From Streptomyces akebiae (GTDB lineage Bacteria > Actinomycetota > Actinomycetes > Streptomycetales > Streptomycetaceae): DNA of 64,000 nt. The translations under genes were made by a program, and so were the position numbers. Positions 16,104-24,607 of this stretch are shown here, piece after piece. The stretch covers positions 9,672,001 through 9,736,000 of the forward strand of contig NZ_CP080647.1 in the NCBI RefSeq assembly GCF_019599145.1, read 5' to 3'. The notes below the pieces were generated by a model, which saw nothing but the letters and a program-made list of their open reading frames with translations, did no database searches and was not told where the DNA came from. Each line of letters opens with the position of its first letter. The first letter of the stretch is position 1.

Positions 16104-17974
16104 CCGCCGTAGCGCCCGAGGGCACCCCCGGGTCCGCCGCGGCCCCCGGCGCCCCGGGAGGCACCCCCGAGACCGGTTTCGCCGCCGCTCCCATGCACGC
16201 CCCCGGCACCGGAACCGGAACCGAGGACGGCGCCACGGCCACGACCGCGGACGCCACCGAGGCCGAGCTGCTCACCCGTGTGCTCGGCGCGCTCCTCCGC
16301 GAGGACGTCGTGGGCCTGCGCACCCGCGGTACGCCCCTCGACCGCCCGGACGGCCCCTGGCTGCGCCTGCCCACCCCCGACGGCGACGCCCTCCTCCTCC
16401 CGGTCACCGAGGACGGCTTCCAGCACACCTTCGCCGCCCGACTGCCCCTGATCGTCCGGGAGTCGGACGGCACCCGCCTCCCCACCTGCGACACCGTCCT
16501 CGCCGCGCTGCGCGCCCTCGCCGACCCCGTCGACCGCGACGGCTTCGACGCCTTCGCCGAGGAGTGCCGCCAGACCCTCGCGACGATGCGGCTGCACCAG
16601 GCGACGGCGCAGGAGATCGCCGAAGGGCTCACCGAGCTGTACGGCGCCGACCTCGCCGACTGGACGGGGCTGACCGGCTGCCTGGCGTACGAGACGCTCG
16701 CCGCGCGCCTCGACCACCCGGTCTACCCGACCGCACGCGGCCGCTCCGGCCTGGACGAGGAGCAACTGCGCCGCTACGCGCCCGAGTTCCACCCGACGTT
16801 CGCGCTCCGGTGGCTCGCCCTCCCCAGGGAGTCCGTCACCGTCGCCGGGGACCTCCCGGACGGCTGGCCCACCCCCTCCGGGCTCGGACTCGCGGGCCTC
16901 GACCACACCCATGTCGCCCTGCCCGTGCACCCGTCGACCGTCGGCGCGCCCCTGGACGCGGCACTGCGCGAGGCGGGGCTCGCGGACCGGGCCGTACTCG
17001 CCGACCGGCCGTACCTCCCCGTCGTACCCACCCTGTCGATGCGTACGGTCGCACCCACCGCCGCTCCCTCCCTGCACCTCAAACTCCCCCTGGCCACCGC
17101 CACCCTGGGCCTGCGCAACAAGCGGTCCATCAAGCCCGGGACCCTCGTCGACGGCGCCGCCGGACAACGGCTGCTCGCGCAGGTGACCGACCGAGAACCG
17201 CGCCTCCGGGGCCGGGTGCTGCACGCCGACGAGACGGTGTACGCGCACGCCGGACACGAACTCCTCGCCGTCCTGTGCCGCCGCTACCCGACGGACCTCG
17301 GCGACTGCGCCGTCGTCCCCATGGCCGCTCTCCTCGCCGAGGCCCCCGGCGGGCGACTGGTCGTCGACCACCTCGCCGACCGCTTCCACGCCGGTGACCC
17401 GATCGCGCTGCTCGACGCCGTGCTCACCCTGCTGTTCGACTGGCAGACCACGCTCTTCGGCTACGGCATCGCCCTGGAATCGCACCAGCAGAACGTCTCC
17501 CTGGTGTTCGGCCCCGACCCCGGCGACCTGCGCCTGCTGCTGAAGGACAACGACGGGCCCCGCGTCAACCGCGCCCGCCTGACCGCCAGGCTCGGTGCGG
17601 ACGGGGCAAGCCTGGGCTTCGACGACACCCGCACCTTCACCACCGACGACCGCGCGGTGGCCGACCTCTTCACCACCGTCACCGTCCATCTGTGCGCCGG
17701 CGCCTACGCGTTCGGCCTGGCCCGGCACGGCCGTGCCCCGCTGGCCGAGCTGCTGCGTCTCGTCCGGGACCGTCTCACCGAGGCCGTCGACCGGCTCGGC
17801 GGCGACGCGGCCGTCGTCCTGCGCGAGCGGGTGCTGAACGCGCCCGAGCTTCCGGTGAAGGCGATGGTGACCGCCGGGACCCTGCTCAGCAAGGCCCGCT
17901 CGGGCGCCGCCGACATCAACAAGCACTACACCACCGGGCCCAACTACCTCCTGGAGGAAGGTGGTTCGCCATGA
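16100..17974 (+). CDS. IucA/IucC-family NIS siderophore synthetase, PvsB position
   Basis: This 624-residue enzyme of the NRPS-independent siderophore family adenylates a carboxylic acid such as citrate or 2-oxoglutarate and couples it to an amine or alcohol. After a variable Ala/Gly/Thr-rich leader of about 55 residues it shows the conserved HPVYPTARGRSGL, LPVHPST, PTLSMRTVAP, KLPLATATLGLRNKRSIKPG, LESHQQN and LLKDNDGPR blocks that bind ATP and substrate. The GTG start overlaps the ATP-grasp stop and its own stop overlaps the exporter start, so the block is tightly coupled. Confidence 0.94.
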   Translation: MTAVAPEGTPGSAAAPGAPGGTPETGFAAAPMHAPGTGTGTEDGATATTADATEAELLTRVLGALLREDVVGLRTRGTPLDRPDGPWLRLPTPDGDALLLPVTEDGFQHTFAARLPLIVRESDGTRLPTCDTVLAALRALADPVDRDGFDAFAEECRQTLATMRLHQATAQEIAEGLTELYGADLADWTGLTGCLAYETLAARLDHPVYPTARGRSGLDEEQLRRYAPEFHPTFALRWLALPRESVTVAGDLPDGWPTPSGLGLAGLDHTHVALPVHPSTVGAPLDAALREAGLADRAVLADRPYLPVVPTLSMRTVAPTAAPSLHLKLPLATATLGLRNKRSIKPGTLVDGAAGQRLLAQVTDREPRLRGRVLHADETVYAHAGHELLAVLCRRYPTDLGDCAVVPMAALLAEAPGGRLVVDHLADRFHAGDPIALLDAVLTLLFDWQTTLFGYGIALESHQQNVSLVFGPDPGDLRLLLKDNDGPRVNRARLTARLGADGASLGFDDTRTFTTDDRAVADLFTTVTVHLCAGAYAFGLARHGRAPLAELLRLVRDRLTEAVDRLGGDAAVVLRERVLNAPELPVKAMVTAGTLLSKARSGAADINKHYTTGPNYLLEEGGSP

Positions 17975-19164
17975 CCGCCGAGGCGCTCGCGGTCTCGCGC
18001 CCCGCGTTCGGCCGCCGGCAGGTGCACGCCGTGGCCGCCTGCTACTTCGTGGCGTCGTTCGCCGCCCTGGGGCTGCCGCCCTACTTCACCGAGATACTGC
18101 CCGAACTGGGCGACCGCGCGGCCGGCTGGGCGGGTGTCCTGTACGTCGTCCCCACCGTGTTCAGCGCGCTCGCGGCACCCCTGTGGGGGCGGCTCGCCGA
18201 CCGCTTCGGGCGCAAACGGCTGCTGCTGCGGGCCCAGTTGGGCCTCGCCGTCTCCTTCCTGCTGGCGGGCTGCGCCGACTCGCTCCCCATGTTCACGGTG
18301 GCGCTGGTCCTCCAGGGCATCCTGGGCGGCACCTTCGCCGCCTCGAACGGCTATCTGGGTGCCGCCCTGGACGGCCCGCGACTGTCGAAGGCGCTGACGC
18401 TGATGCAGGGCAGCGCGCGGGCCGCCCTCGTCCTCGCGCCGATCGTCGTCGGCACACTGTCGCCGTGGCTGTCCCCGCACCGCCAGTACGCCCTCCTCGC
18501 GGTGCTCCCGCTCGCCGCCGCCCTGCTGCTGGCCGCGCTGCCCGAACCGCCCGAGGCCGAGGAGACGGCGGAACGAGAGGCGGAGGCCGCCGGCGCCGCC
18601 CCCAGCGCCGCGCTGCGCCGGCTCTACGCCCTGGAGTTCGCCTTCGTGTTCTCCACAGTGATCTCCTTCCCCTATCTCATCGCCCTCGTCGAGGAACGCC
18701 TCCCCGGCGCCTCCGCCGCCCTGTCCGGCCTGCTCTTCGCCCTGCCGCACCTCTGCTACCTGCTCACGGCCCTGGCGGTGCACCGCGCCGTGCACACCCG
18801 CCCCCGGCACGGCATCGCCCTCGGGTTCGCGCTGATCGCCCTGGGTCTCGCCGGACACGGCGTCGCCGACACCCTGCCCACCCTCGTCGCCGTACGGCTG
18901 CTCCTCGGTGCCGGTCTCACCCTCGGCATGGTCGGCCTGTCGGTCCTGGCCGCCGACTGCGCCCGGGGCCGTGCTCCCGGCGGGATGTTCGGCTCCCTGG
19001 AGTTCTTCTCCAAGGCAGGCGCCGTCGCCGCCGGAGTGACCGCCGCCGTGGGCAGCGCCCGGTTCGGGCCCGCCGCACCGGTGCTCATAGGCGGCGGCAT
19101 GGCCGCCCTCACCGTCTTCGCGACCCTCCTGCCCCCACACCCGCGTACCCGCTGGAGCCACTGA
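17971..19164 (+). CDS. MFS siderophore exporter, PvsC-like
   Basis: A 397-residue transporter with twelve helices and the MFS A-motif GRLADRFGRKRLLL after helix 2. It lies between two NIS synthetase genes, with an ATGA overlap upstream and an immediately adjacent ATG downstream. PvsC of Vibrio and SfaA/SbnD of Staphylococcus hold the same position and export the finished siderophore. The export role is inferred from context and family. Confidence 0.88.
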   Translation: MTAEALAVSRPAFGRRQVHAVAACYFVASFAALGLPPYFTEILPELGDRAAGWAGVLYVVPTVFSALAAPLWGRLADRFGRKRLLLRAQLGLAVSFLLAGCADSLPMFTVALVLQGILGGTFAASNGYLGAALDGPRLSKALTLMQGSARAALVLAPIVVGTLSPWLSPHRQYALLAVLPLAAALLLAALPEPPEAEETAEREAEAAGAAPSAALRRLYALEFAFVFSTVISFPYLIALVEERLPGASAALSGLLFALPHLCYLLTALAVHRAVHTRPRHGIALGFALIALGLAGHGVADTLPTLVAVRLLLGAGLTLGMVGLSVLAADCARGRAPGGMFGSLEFFSKAGAVAAGVTAAVGSARFGPAAPVLIGGGMAALTVFATLLPPHPRTRWSH

Positions 19165-20916
19165 ATGTCCCCGCTCGCCGACTCGCTCGGTACCACCCAC
19201 CTGCCCACCGCCGACGACGCGGTGGTCCACACCCTCCTCAACTGCCTGCTGCGGGAGGTGTCCGGCCCCGAACACCAGACCGCCGTCATCGACGGTCACC
19301 TCCTGCTGCGCCTGCCCCGCCGCGGCCTCCTCCTCCGGGTCGCCCTGCGGCGCAGGTCGCTCCTGGGCGCCCACCGCTTCACCGGCCCCGTCCACGAGCA
19401 GTCCCACACCGGCTGGACCGTGCTCGACTGGCGCCGCCTCGCCGAGTACACCCACGACGAACTGTCCCTGCGCACCGGCGTCCGCAACGACGAGTTCCTG
19501 GACCAGATCGACTCCAGCCACCGCACCGTGGCCACCGCGCTCGCGGCCCGCGGGACCGGCGGGCCCACCGGCCGCGGTGCCGCCACGCCCGGCCCGCACG
19601 ACAGCGCCCCCCACGGGCTGCCGGACTACCTCGCCTCCGAGCAGTCCCTGCTCTTCGGCCACCGCTTCCACCCCACCCCCAAGGCCCGCACGGGCGACGC
19701 GGATGCCTGGCAGTCGTACGCCCCCGAGGCCGGCGCCGCCTTCCCGCTGCGCCACCTCGCCGTACGCGACCACCTGATCGCCGAGGAGACCGCCGAGGCG
19801 GGCGCCACGGCCGTGTTCGACCGGGAACACGGTGACGTCCCCGAGGGCTACCGACTGCTGCCCGCCCACCCCTGGCAGTACGCGATGCTCCGCGAACACC
19901 GGCTGCTGCGGGAGGCGTTGGGCTGCGGCGACATCCTCGACCTGGGACCCGGCGGCCGGGAGTACGCGGCCACCGCCTCCGTCCGCACCCTCTTCGACGG
20001 CGACTCCTTCCTGAAGTTCAGCCTCAACGTCCGCATCACCAACTGCCTTCGCAAGAACGCCAGTTACGAACTCTCCGGCGCCGTCGCCCTCACCCGTGTG
20101 CTCGCCCCCGCCCTCACCGACCTGGAGACCCGCTTCCCCGGCAGCGCGATGCTCCGCGAACCCGCCTACCGCAGCCTCGCCCTCCCCGGCCCCGACGGCA
20201 CCCCCGACCGGGCCCTCCTCGAAGGCTTCGGTGTCATCGTCCGCGAGGGCCTGTCCCGGCGGCTGCTGCCGGGCACGACCCCGCTGCTGGCGGCCGCCGT
20301 CGCCGACGAGTACCCCACCAGCGCCGCGCACGTCTCCCGCCTCCTCGACGGAGCCGGCCCGCGGACCGCCCTGCACTGGTGGCGGGCGTACCTGCGCCTG
20401 CTCGTCCCGCCCGTGCTCTCCGCCTACTTCGACCACGGCCTCGTCCTGGAACCCCATCTGCAGAACGTCCTGATCTGTGTCGACGGCGACGGGATGCCCG
20501 CCCAGGTCCTCTTCCGCGACCTGGAGGGCACCAAGCTCGTCCCCGACCACCACGCCGACACCCTCGCCGCGCTCCCGCCCGAGGTTGCCGGTCCGATGTC
20601 GTACGACGCGCAGCGCGGCTGGGACCGGGTCGTGTACTGCCTGCTGGTCAACCACGTCGCCGAACTGCTCGCCGCGCTGGCCGACCTGCACCCGGAGACC
20701 GAGGCCGACCTGTGGGCCGCGGTCCGGGCGACCATCCGGGGCTATGCCGACGAGGAGGGCTGCCCGCCCCGCCTCGCGGCCCTCCTCGCGGGCGTCCCGC
20801 TCCCCGCCAAGACCAACCTCCTCACCCGCTGGGAACGCAAGGCCGACCGCGAGGCCGGTTACGTCCGTCTCCCCTCACCCCTCGCCGAGGACGTCCTGCG
20901 CTGGAGCCCCCGGTGA
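19165..20916 (+). CDS. IucA/IucC-family NIS siderophore synthetase, PvsD position
   Basis: This second NIS synthetase has 583 residues. Conserved blocks are LFGHRFHPTPKARTGDADAW, LLPAHPWQYAML, TASVRTLF, KFSLNVRITNCLRKNASYEL, LEPHLQNVLI and FRDLEGTKLV. It should catalyse a second condensation on the siderophore scaffold. The ATG follows the exporter stop with no gap. Two different synthetases imply a product with at least two NIS-formed bonds. Confidence 0.94.
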   Translation: MSPLADSLGTTHLPTADDAVVHTLLNCLLREVSGPEHQTAVIDGHLLLRLPRRGLLLRVALRRRSLLGAHRFTGPVHEQSHTGWTVLDWRRLAEYTHDELSLRTGVRNDEFLDQIDSSHRTVATALAARGTGGPTGRGAATPGPHDSAPHGLPDYLASEQSLLFGHRFHPTPKARTGDADAWQSYAPEAGAAFPLRHLAVRDHLIAEETAEAGATAVFDREHGDVPEGYRLLPAHPWQYAMLREHRLLREALGCGDILDLGPGGREYAATASVRTLFDGDSFLKFSLNVRITNCLRKNASYELSGAVALTRVLAPALTDLETRFPGSAMLREPAYRSLALPGPDGTPDRALLEGFGVIVREGLSRRLLPGTTPLLAAAVADEYPTSAAHVSRLLDGAGPRTALHWWRAYLRLLVPPVLSAYFDHGLVLEPHLQNVLICVDGDGMPAQVLFRDLEGTKLVPDHHADTLAALPPEVAGPMSYDAQRGWDRVVYCLLVNHVAELLAALADLHPETEADLWAAVRATIRGYADEEGCPPRLAALLAGVPLPAKTNLLTRWERKADREAGYVRLPSPLAEDVLRWSPR

Positions 20917-20966
20917 ACCACGAGCCCCGGACGAGCCACGGGCACGTCATGAGCCAGGAGCCCCCG

Positions 20967-22181
20967 ATGACCCTTCCCACCCCCACCCCCGCCGTCCGCG
21001 ACCGCGTCCTGACCCTGTCGCCCACCGAACTGCCCGCCTACGTCTACGACTTGACGGCCCTGCGGGAGCACGCCGCACAGGTGCGCGGCACGCTGCCCGA
21101 GCGGGTCGAGCTGTACTACGCGGCCAAGGCCAACCCGGAGCCGGAGATCCTGGCCGCGCTCGGCCCGTACGTCGACGGCTACGAGGTCTCCTCCGGCGGT
21201 GAGCTCGCCCATGTCGCCGAGGCGGTCCCGGGCCGCCCCCTGGCCTTCGGCGGGCCCGGCAAGACCCCCGACGAGATCCGGACCGCTCTGGAGCGGGGGG
21301 TCGAACGCTTCCACGTCGAGAGCGAGCACGATCTGCGTGTGCTCGCCGAGCTGGCACGCCGGGTGGCGCCGCCCACGCGGGTCGGGGTGCTGCTCCGCTT
21401 CAACCTCGCGGTGGCCGACGGCTCGCTCGCGGGCAGCTCGCTCGCGATGGGCGGACGGCCCACCCCGTTCGGCCTGGATCCCACACGGGCACCGCACGTG
21501 CTCCGCCCCCTCACGGACGGCACCCACCCGCACCTCGAACTGCTCGGTGTCCACGCCCACCTGGCGAGCGGACTCGACGCATCCCGACAACTCTCCGTGG
21601 CCCGCTCCATCGTGCGGTGGGCGACCGGCCTGGGCGTACCGGTCGCCGAGGTGAACGTGGGCGGCGGCATGGCCGTCGACTACACGCGCCCCGAGAGCCG
21701 CTTCGACTGGCAGGCGTACGGCGAAGGACTGGCCGAACTCGTCGACAGCCACCCGGAGCTGACGCTGCGTATCGAACCCGGCCGCGCGCTCACCGCGTAC
21801 TGCGGCTGGTACGCCACCGAGGTGCTGGACGTGAAGCGCAGCCACGGCGAGGAGTTCGCCGTGGTCCGGGGCGGCACGCACCATCTGCGCACCCCGGCCA
21901 CCAAGGGACACGACCAGCCGTGCTCGGTGCTGGCGGTGGAGGAGTGGCCCCACCCCTGGCCGCGCCCGGCGGCCGAGGGGGAGTACGTCAGCCTCACCGG
22001 ACAGCTCTGCACGCCGAAGGACCTGCTCGCCCGGGACACCCGCGCTCCCGGGCTGCGTGCGGGGGACCGGGTGGCCTTCGCCCTCGCGGGCGCGTACGCC
22101 TGGAACATCTCGCACCACGATTTCCTGATGCATCCGCGGCCCGGTTTCCACTTCCTCACCCCGGCCGATGGGGGAGTGTGA
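20967..22181 (+). CDS. PLP-dependent fold-III decarboxylase, PvsE/SbnH-like
   Basis: The protein (about 404 aa) belongs to the alanine-racemase-fold (DapDC/ODC group IV) decarboxylases. The PLP lysine is in YYAAKANPEPEIL, the phosphate-binding glycine loop is VNVGGGMAVDY, and the C-terminal site Cys/Asp region is GQLCTPKDLL. In vibrioferrin and staphyloferrin B pathways the same enzyme decarboxylates a serine- or diaminopropionate-derived unit to make the amine arm. The ATG preceded by CAGGAG was chosen; a GTG overlapping the previous stop and an ATG six codons upstream are also in frame. It closes the biosynthetic operon. Confidence 0.9.
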   Translation: MTLPTPTPAVRDRVLTLSPTELPAYVYDLTALREHAAQVRGTLPERVELYYAAKANPEPEILAALGPYVDGYEVSSGGELAHVAEAVPGRPLAFGGPGKTPDEIRTALERGVERFHVESEHDLRVLAELARRVAPPTRVGVLLRFNLAVADGSLAGSSLAMGGRPTPFGLDPTRAPHVLRPLTDGTHPHLELLGVHAHLASGLDASRQLSVARSIVRWATGLGVPVAEVNVGGGMAVDYTRPESRFDWQAYGEGLAELVDSHPELTLRIEPGRALTAYCGWYATEVLDVKRSHGEEFAVVRGGTHHLRTPATKGHDQPCSVLAVEEWPHPWPRPAAEGEYVSLTGQLCTPKDLLARDTRAPGLRAGDRVAFALAGAYAWNISHHDFLMHPRPGFHFLTPADGGV

Positions 22182-22184
22182 CCG

Positions 22185-22213
22185 TTGACAGGCGGACCGG
22201 TCCGGCGCAGACT
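22185..22213 (+). promoter_or_regulatory. Housekeeping-type promoter for pobA
   Basis: TTGACA and CAGACT are separated by 17 bases, fitting an HrdB-dependent promoter. It starts four bases after the decarboxylase stop, so pobA is independent of the siderophore operon. Confidence 0.6.
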
Positions 22214-22234
22214 CGTCCTCGATAAGTGAAGTGA

Positions 22235-22251
22235 TGTTCACCAGGCGAACA
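22235..22251. promoter_or_regulatory. Inverted repeat TGTTC-N7-GAACA, candidate operator of pobA
   Basis: The 17-base dyad TGTTCACCAGGCGAACA lies just downstream of the predicted transcription start and 55 bases before pobA. IclR-family PobR or another repressor could bind there; none is encoded next to it. Confidence 0.5.
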
Positions 22252-22306
22252 AGGTCGGGGCCCGGAGGACGGGACACGGCTCGTCCTCAACGACGAGGAG
22301 TACTCA

Positions 22307-23506
22307 ATGCACACCACCGTCGGCATCATCGGCGGCGGCCCCGCGGGGCTGCTGCTGGCCCGCCTGCTGCACAACGCGGGAATCGACAGTGTGGTTCTGG
22401 AGCGCAAGGACCGCACCTATGTCGAGCAGCGCCAGCGCGCGGGAATCCTGGAGCAGGCCACCGTCGACGTCCTGCGCTCCGCCGGGGCGGGCGCACGGCT
22501 GGACGCCGAGGGCATCCCCCACGACGGTATCGAGCTGCGCTTCGGCGGCCGAGCCCACCGCGTCGACTTCCCCGAGCTGACCGGCGGCCGCCGGGTCTGG
22601 GTCTACGCCCAGACCGAGGTGGTCAAGGATCTCATCGCCCTCCAGCTCACCGACGGCGGACCTCTGCTGTTCGAGGCGGAGGTGCACGCGGTGGAGGGGG
22701 CAGACACCGACCGGCCCGTGATCCGGTACACCCACGAGGGCCGTGAGCAGACGCTGACCTGCGACTACGTGGTCGGGTGCGACGGTTTCCACGGGGTGGC
22801 CCGGGACGCGGTCCCCGAGGGTGTCCGGACGTCGTACGAGCGGACGTACCCTTACTCCTGGCTCGGCATCCTCGCCGACGCCCCGCCCGTCTACGAGGAA
22901 CTGATCTACGCCCACTCCGAGCGCGGCTTCGCGCTGGCGAGCATGCGGTCGCCGTCCGTCAGCCGCCTCTACCTCCAGGTCCCGAACGGCACCGACCCGG
23001 CCGACTGGTCCGACGAACGGATCTGGGACGAACTGGACGCCCGGTTCGCGCTCACCGCCCACCCCGGCTGGCGGCTCAAGCGGGGACCGATCACGTCCAA
23101 GGCGGTCCTGCCGATGCGCAGCCACGTCACCGAGCCGATGCGTCACGGCCGGCTCTTCCTGGCCGGGGACGCCGCCCACATCGTGCCGCCCACCGGCGCC
23201 AAGGGCCTCAACCTGGCCGCCACCGACGTCATCGTGCTGGCTCGCGCCTTCGCCCGACTCAAGGAGACCGGCTCGACCGACCTGCTCGACGCCTACTCCG
23301 ACACCTGTCTGCGCCGGGTCTGGCGGGCCGAGCACTTCTCCTACTTCATGACCACGACCCTCCACGCCGACCCGGGGCAGTCCCCGTTCGAGACCCGGCT
23401 CCAGCTCTCCCAGCTCGACCGTGTCGCCACCTCACGGCACGCCGCGGCCGAACTCGCCGAGAACTACACGGGGTTGCCGCTCGACACCGATCTCCGGTCG
23501 TCGTAG
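22307..23506 (+). CDS. pobA: 4-hydroxybenzoate 3-monooxygenase (PobA)
   Basis: A 399-residue single-component FAD monooxygenase that hydroxylates 4-hydroxybenzoate to protocatechuate with NAD(P)H and oxygen. It begins with the Rossmann motif GIIGGGPAGLLLARLLHNAG, followed by the PobA-typical VEQRQRAGILEQATVDVLR, the second FAD motif CDYVVGCDGFHG and the third LAGDAAHIVPPTGAKGLNLA. Length is normal. RBS sequence GACGAGGAG precedes the ATG. No protocatechuate ring-cleavage genes are adjacent, so the downstream pathway must lie elsewhere. Confidence 0.95.
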   Translation: MHTTVGIIGGGPAGLLLARLLHNAGIDSVVLERKDRTYVEQRQRAGILEQATVDVLRSAGAGARLDAEGIPHDGIELRFGGRAHRVDFPELTGGRRVWVYAQTEVVKDLIALQLTDGGPLLFEAEVHAVEGADTDRPVIRYTHEGREQTLTCDYVVGCDGFHGVARDAVPEGVRTSYERTYPYSWLGILADAPPVYEELIYAHSERGFALASMRSPSVSRLYLQVPNGTDPADWSDERIWDELDARFALTAHPGWRLKRGPITSKAVLPMRSHVTEPMRHGRLFLAGDAAHIVPPTGAKGLNLAATDVIVLARAFARLKETGSTDLLDAYSDTCLRRVWRAEHFSYFMTTTLHADPGQSPFETRLQLSQLDRVATSRHAAAELAENYTGLPLDTDLRSS

Positions 23507-23528
23507 CCCCCGGGCCGCGCGCAGCAGT

Positions 23529-23563
23529 GGGCGCTCCCCCTGCGCGCGGCAGGGGGAGCGCCC
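23529..23563. terminator. Bidirectional terminator between pobA and the DUF6479 gene
   Basis: A perfect 14-base stem (GGGCGCTCCCCCTG and CAGGGGGAGCGCCC) with a 7-base loop lies between two convergent genes, followed by GAAAA on the plus strand. Confidence 0.88.
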
Positions 23564-23578
23564 GAAAAGCTGTCGGTG

Positions 23579-23941
23579 TCAGTGGGCGCCGAGGCCGCCG
23601 CTGCCGAAACCGCCGCTGCTGTTCTTGCCCCAGCGCGGCCGCTTCTTGTCCGGGCTCGGTCGGGTCCCCTGGTTGCCGTGCACCTCGTACGGGGTCAGCC
23701 GGCGGTCGCTCCGGGGGATCTCGTCCGGTTCGCGGAGCAGCCTCTCCTCGTGAACAGGGCCCCCCTCGGGGATCCGCGGCTGCTCGTCGGGGCGCGGGCG
23801 GCGCGGCTCGCGGGCGCGTACGCGGGCGCCCAGCCAGAGTGCGCCGATCAGCATGGCCACCACCACGACGCCTGCCAGGAACGGTGCGATACCGCCCAGT
23901 ACACTGCGCTCTGCGGCTATATCAGTCCATTCCATGTTCAT
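23579..23941 (-). CDS. DUF6479-type small membrane protein
   Basis: A protein of about 120 aa beginning MNMEWTDIAAERSVLGGIAP, with one membrane helix PFLAGVVVVAMLIGALWLG and a hydrophilic, Arg/Pro-rich cytoplasmic tail ending in a Gly-rich stretch GGFGSGGLGAH. The start with EWTD plus one helix is the pattern of DUF6479 proteins of streptomycetes, whose function is unknown. A start two codons further on is possible. Confidence 0.7.
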   Translation of the reverse strand: MNMEWTDIAAERSVLGGIAPFLAGVVVVAMLIGALWLGARVRAREPRRPRPDEQPRIPEGGPVHEERLLREPDEIPRSDRRLTPYEVHGNQGTRPSPDKKRPRWGKNSSGGFGSGGLGAH

Positions 23942-24112
23942 ATGGGATGAATACCCCCAAAATTTCGAGTGAACCGGCCCGTTTCGCACGAGCGGTCCGG
24001 GAGCGGACGGGTGCCCTGCCTCGCGCCGGGGGAAACGGAATCAGTCGAACCGCGTGCGGGGCGGGTGTCGCGCCCCGTGTTTGGTGGGAGCGCCTCCGGC
24101 TACCCGCCCGTG

Positions 24113-24490
24113 GTGACCTCGACGACGACATCCCACCAGGAACTCATCCGGTTCCTAGAGGACCGCTTCGCGTGTGCGCAGGCCTGCACCGAGTGTGCGC
24201 GTGCGTGCGCGCTGAGGGCGAGCCTCGCCGATCCGGACGGCCCCGAAGACCAGGAGAAGATGCGCCGCAAGGGCATCATGTGCGCGGAGGTGTGCGACGC
24301 CACGTGCAGGGTGCTCTCCGAGCAGACCAGCCTCGACGAGGCCGCCATCCGCCTCCAGGTGGAGTGGTGCCGGACCGTCGCCCTGGAATGCGCCCGCGTC
24401 TTCGACGACACCCCCGGCGCCGAGGACGGTGCCAAGTCCTGCCGCGAGTGCGCCCAGGCCTGCACGGACTTCCTCGCCATCCTCCGCTGA
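24113..24490 (+). CDS. Four-helix-bundle Cys-rich copper-storage protein (Csp/DUF326-like)
   Basis: The 125-residue protein has twelve cysteines arranged along helices: CAQACTECARAC, CAEVCDATC, two single Cys about seven apart, and CRECAQAC. This is the pattern of cytosolic Csp3-type proteins that line a four-helix bundle with Cu(I)-binding thiolates; such genes are often annotated as ferredoxin. No signal peptide is present from the chosen GTG, so cytosolic storage is expected. Two adjacent GTG codons could serve as start. No copper transporter is adjacent. Confidence 0.8.
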   Translation: MTSTTTSHQELIRFLEDRFACAQACTECARACALRASLADPDGPEDQEKMRRKGIMCAEVCDATCRVLSEQTSLDEAAIRLQVEWCRTVALECARVFDDTPGAEDGAKSCRECAQACTDFLAILR

Positions 24491-24550
24491 GCCACTGCCT
24501 GGTACCCGGCGTGCCGAGAAAGGGGGCCGCCCCCGACTGTTCCCAATTAC

Positions 24551-24564
24551 TGGAACACGTTCTA
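24551..24564. promoter_or_regulatory. KstR-type palindrome upstream of the acyl-CoA dehydrogenase
   Basis: TGGAACACGTTCTA matches every defined base of the KstR operator TnnAACnnGTTnnA. It overlaps a TAGCGT -10-like element 40 bases before the start, so binding would repress transcription. Confidence 0.75.
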
Positions 24565-24607
24565 GCGTGTGCGCCGTCAGGTCGGCCTTGGGGAGCCTGG
24601 AGGCGCC

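Noticed and set aside
17944..20691. Long antisense frame across the NIS synthetase and MFS genes
   Set aside because: Shadow of well-supported plus-strand genes; no family seen.
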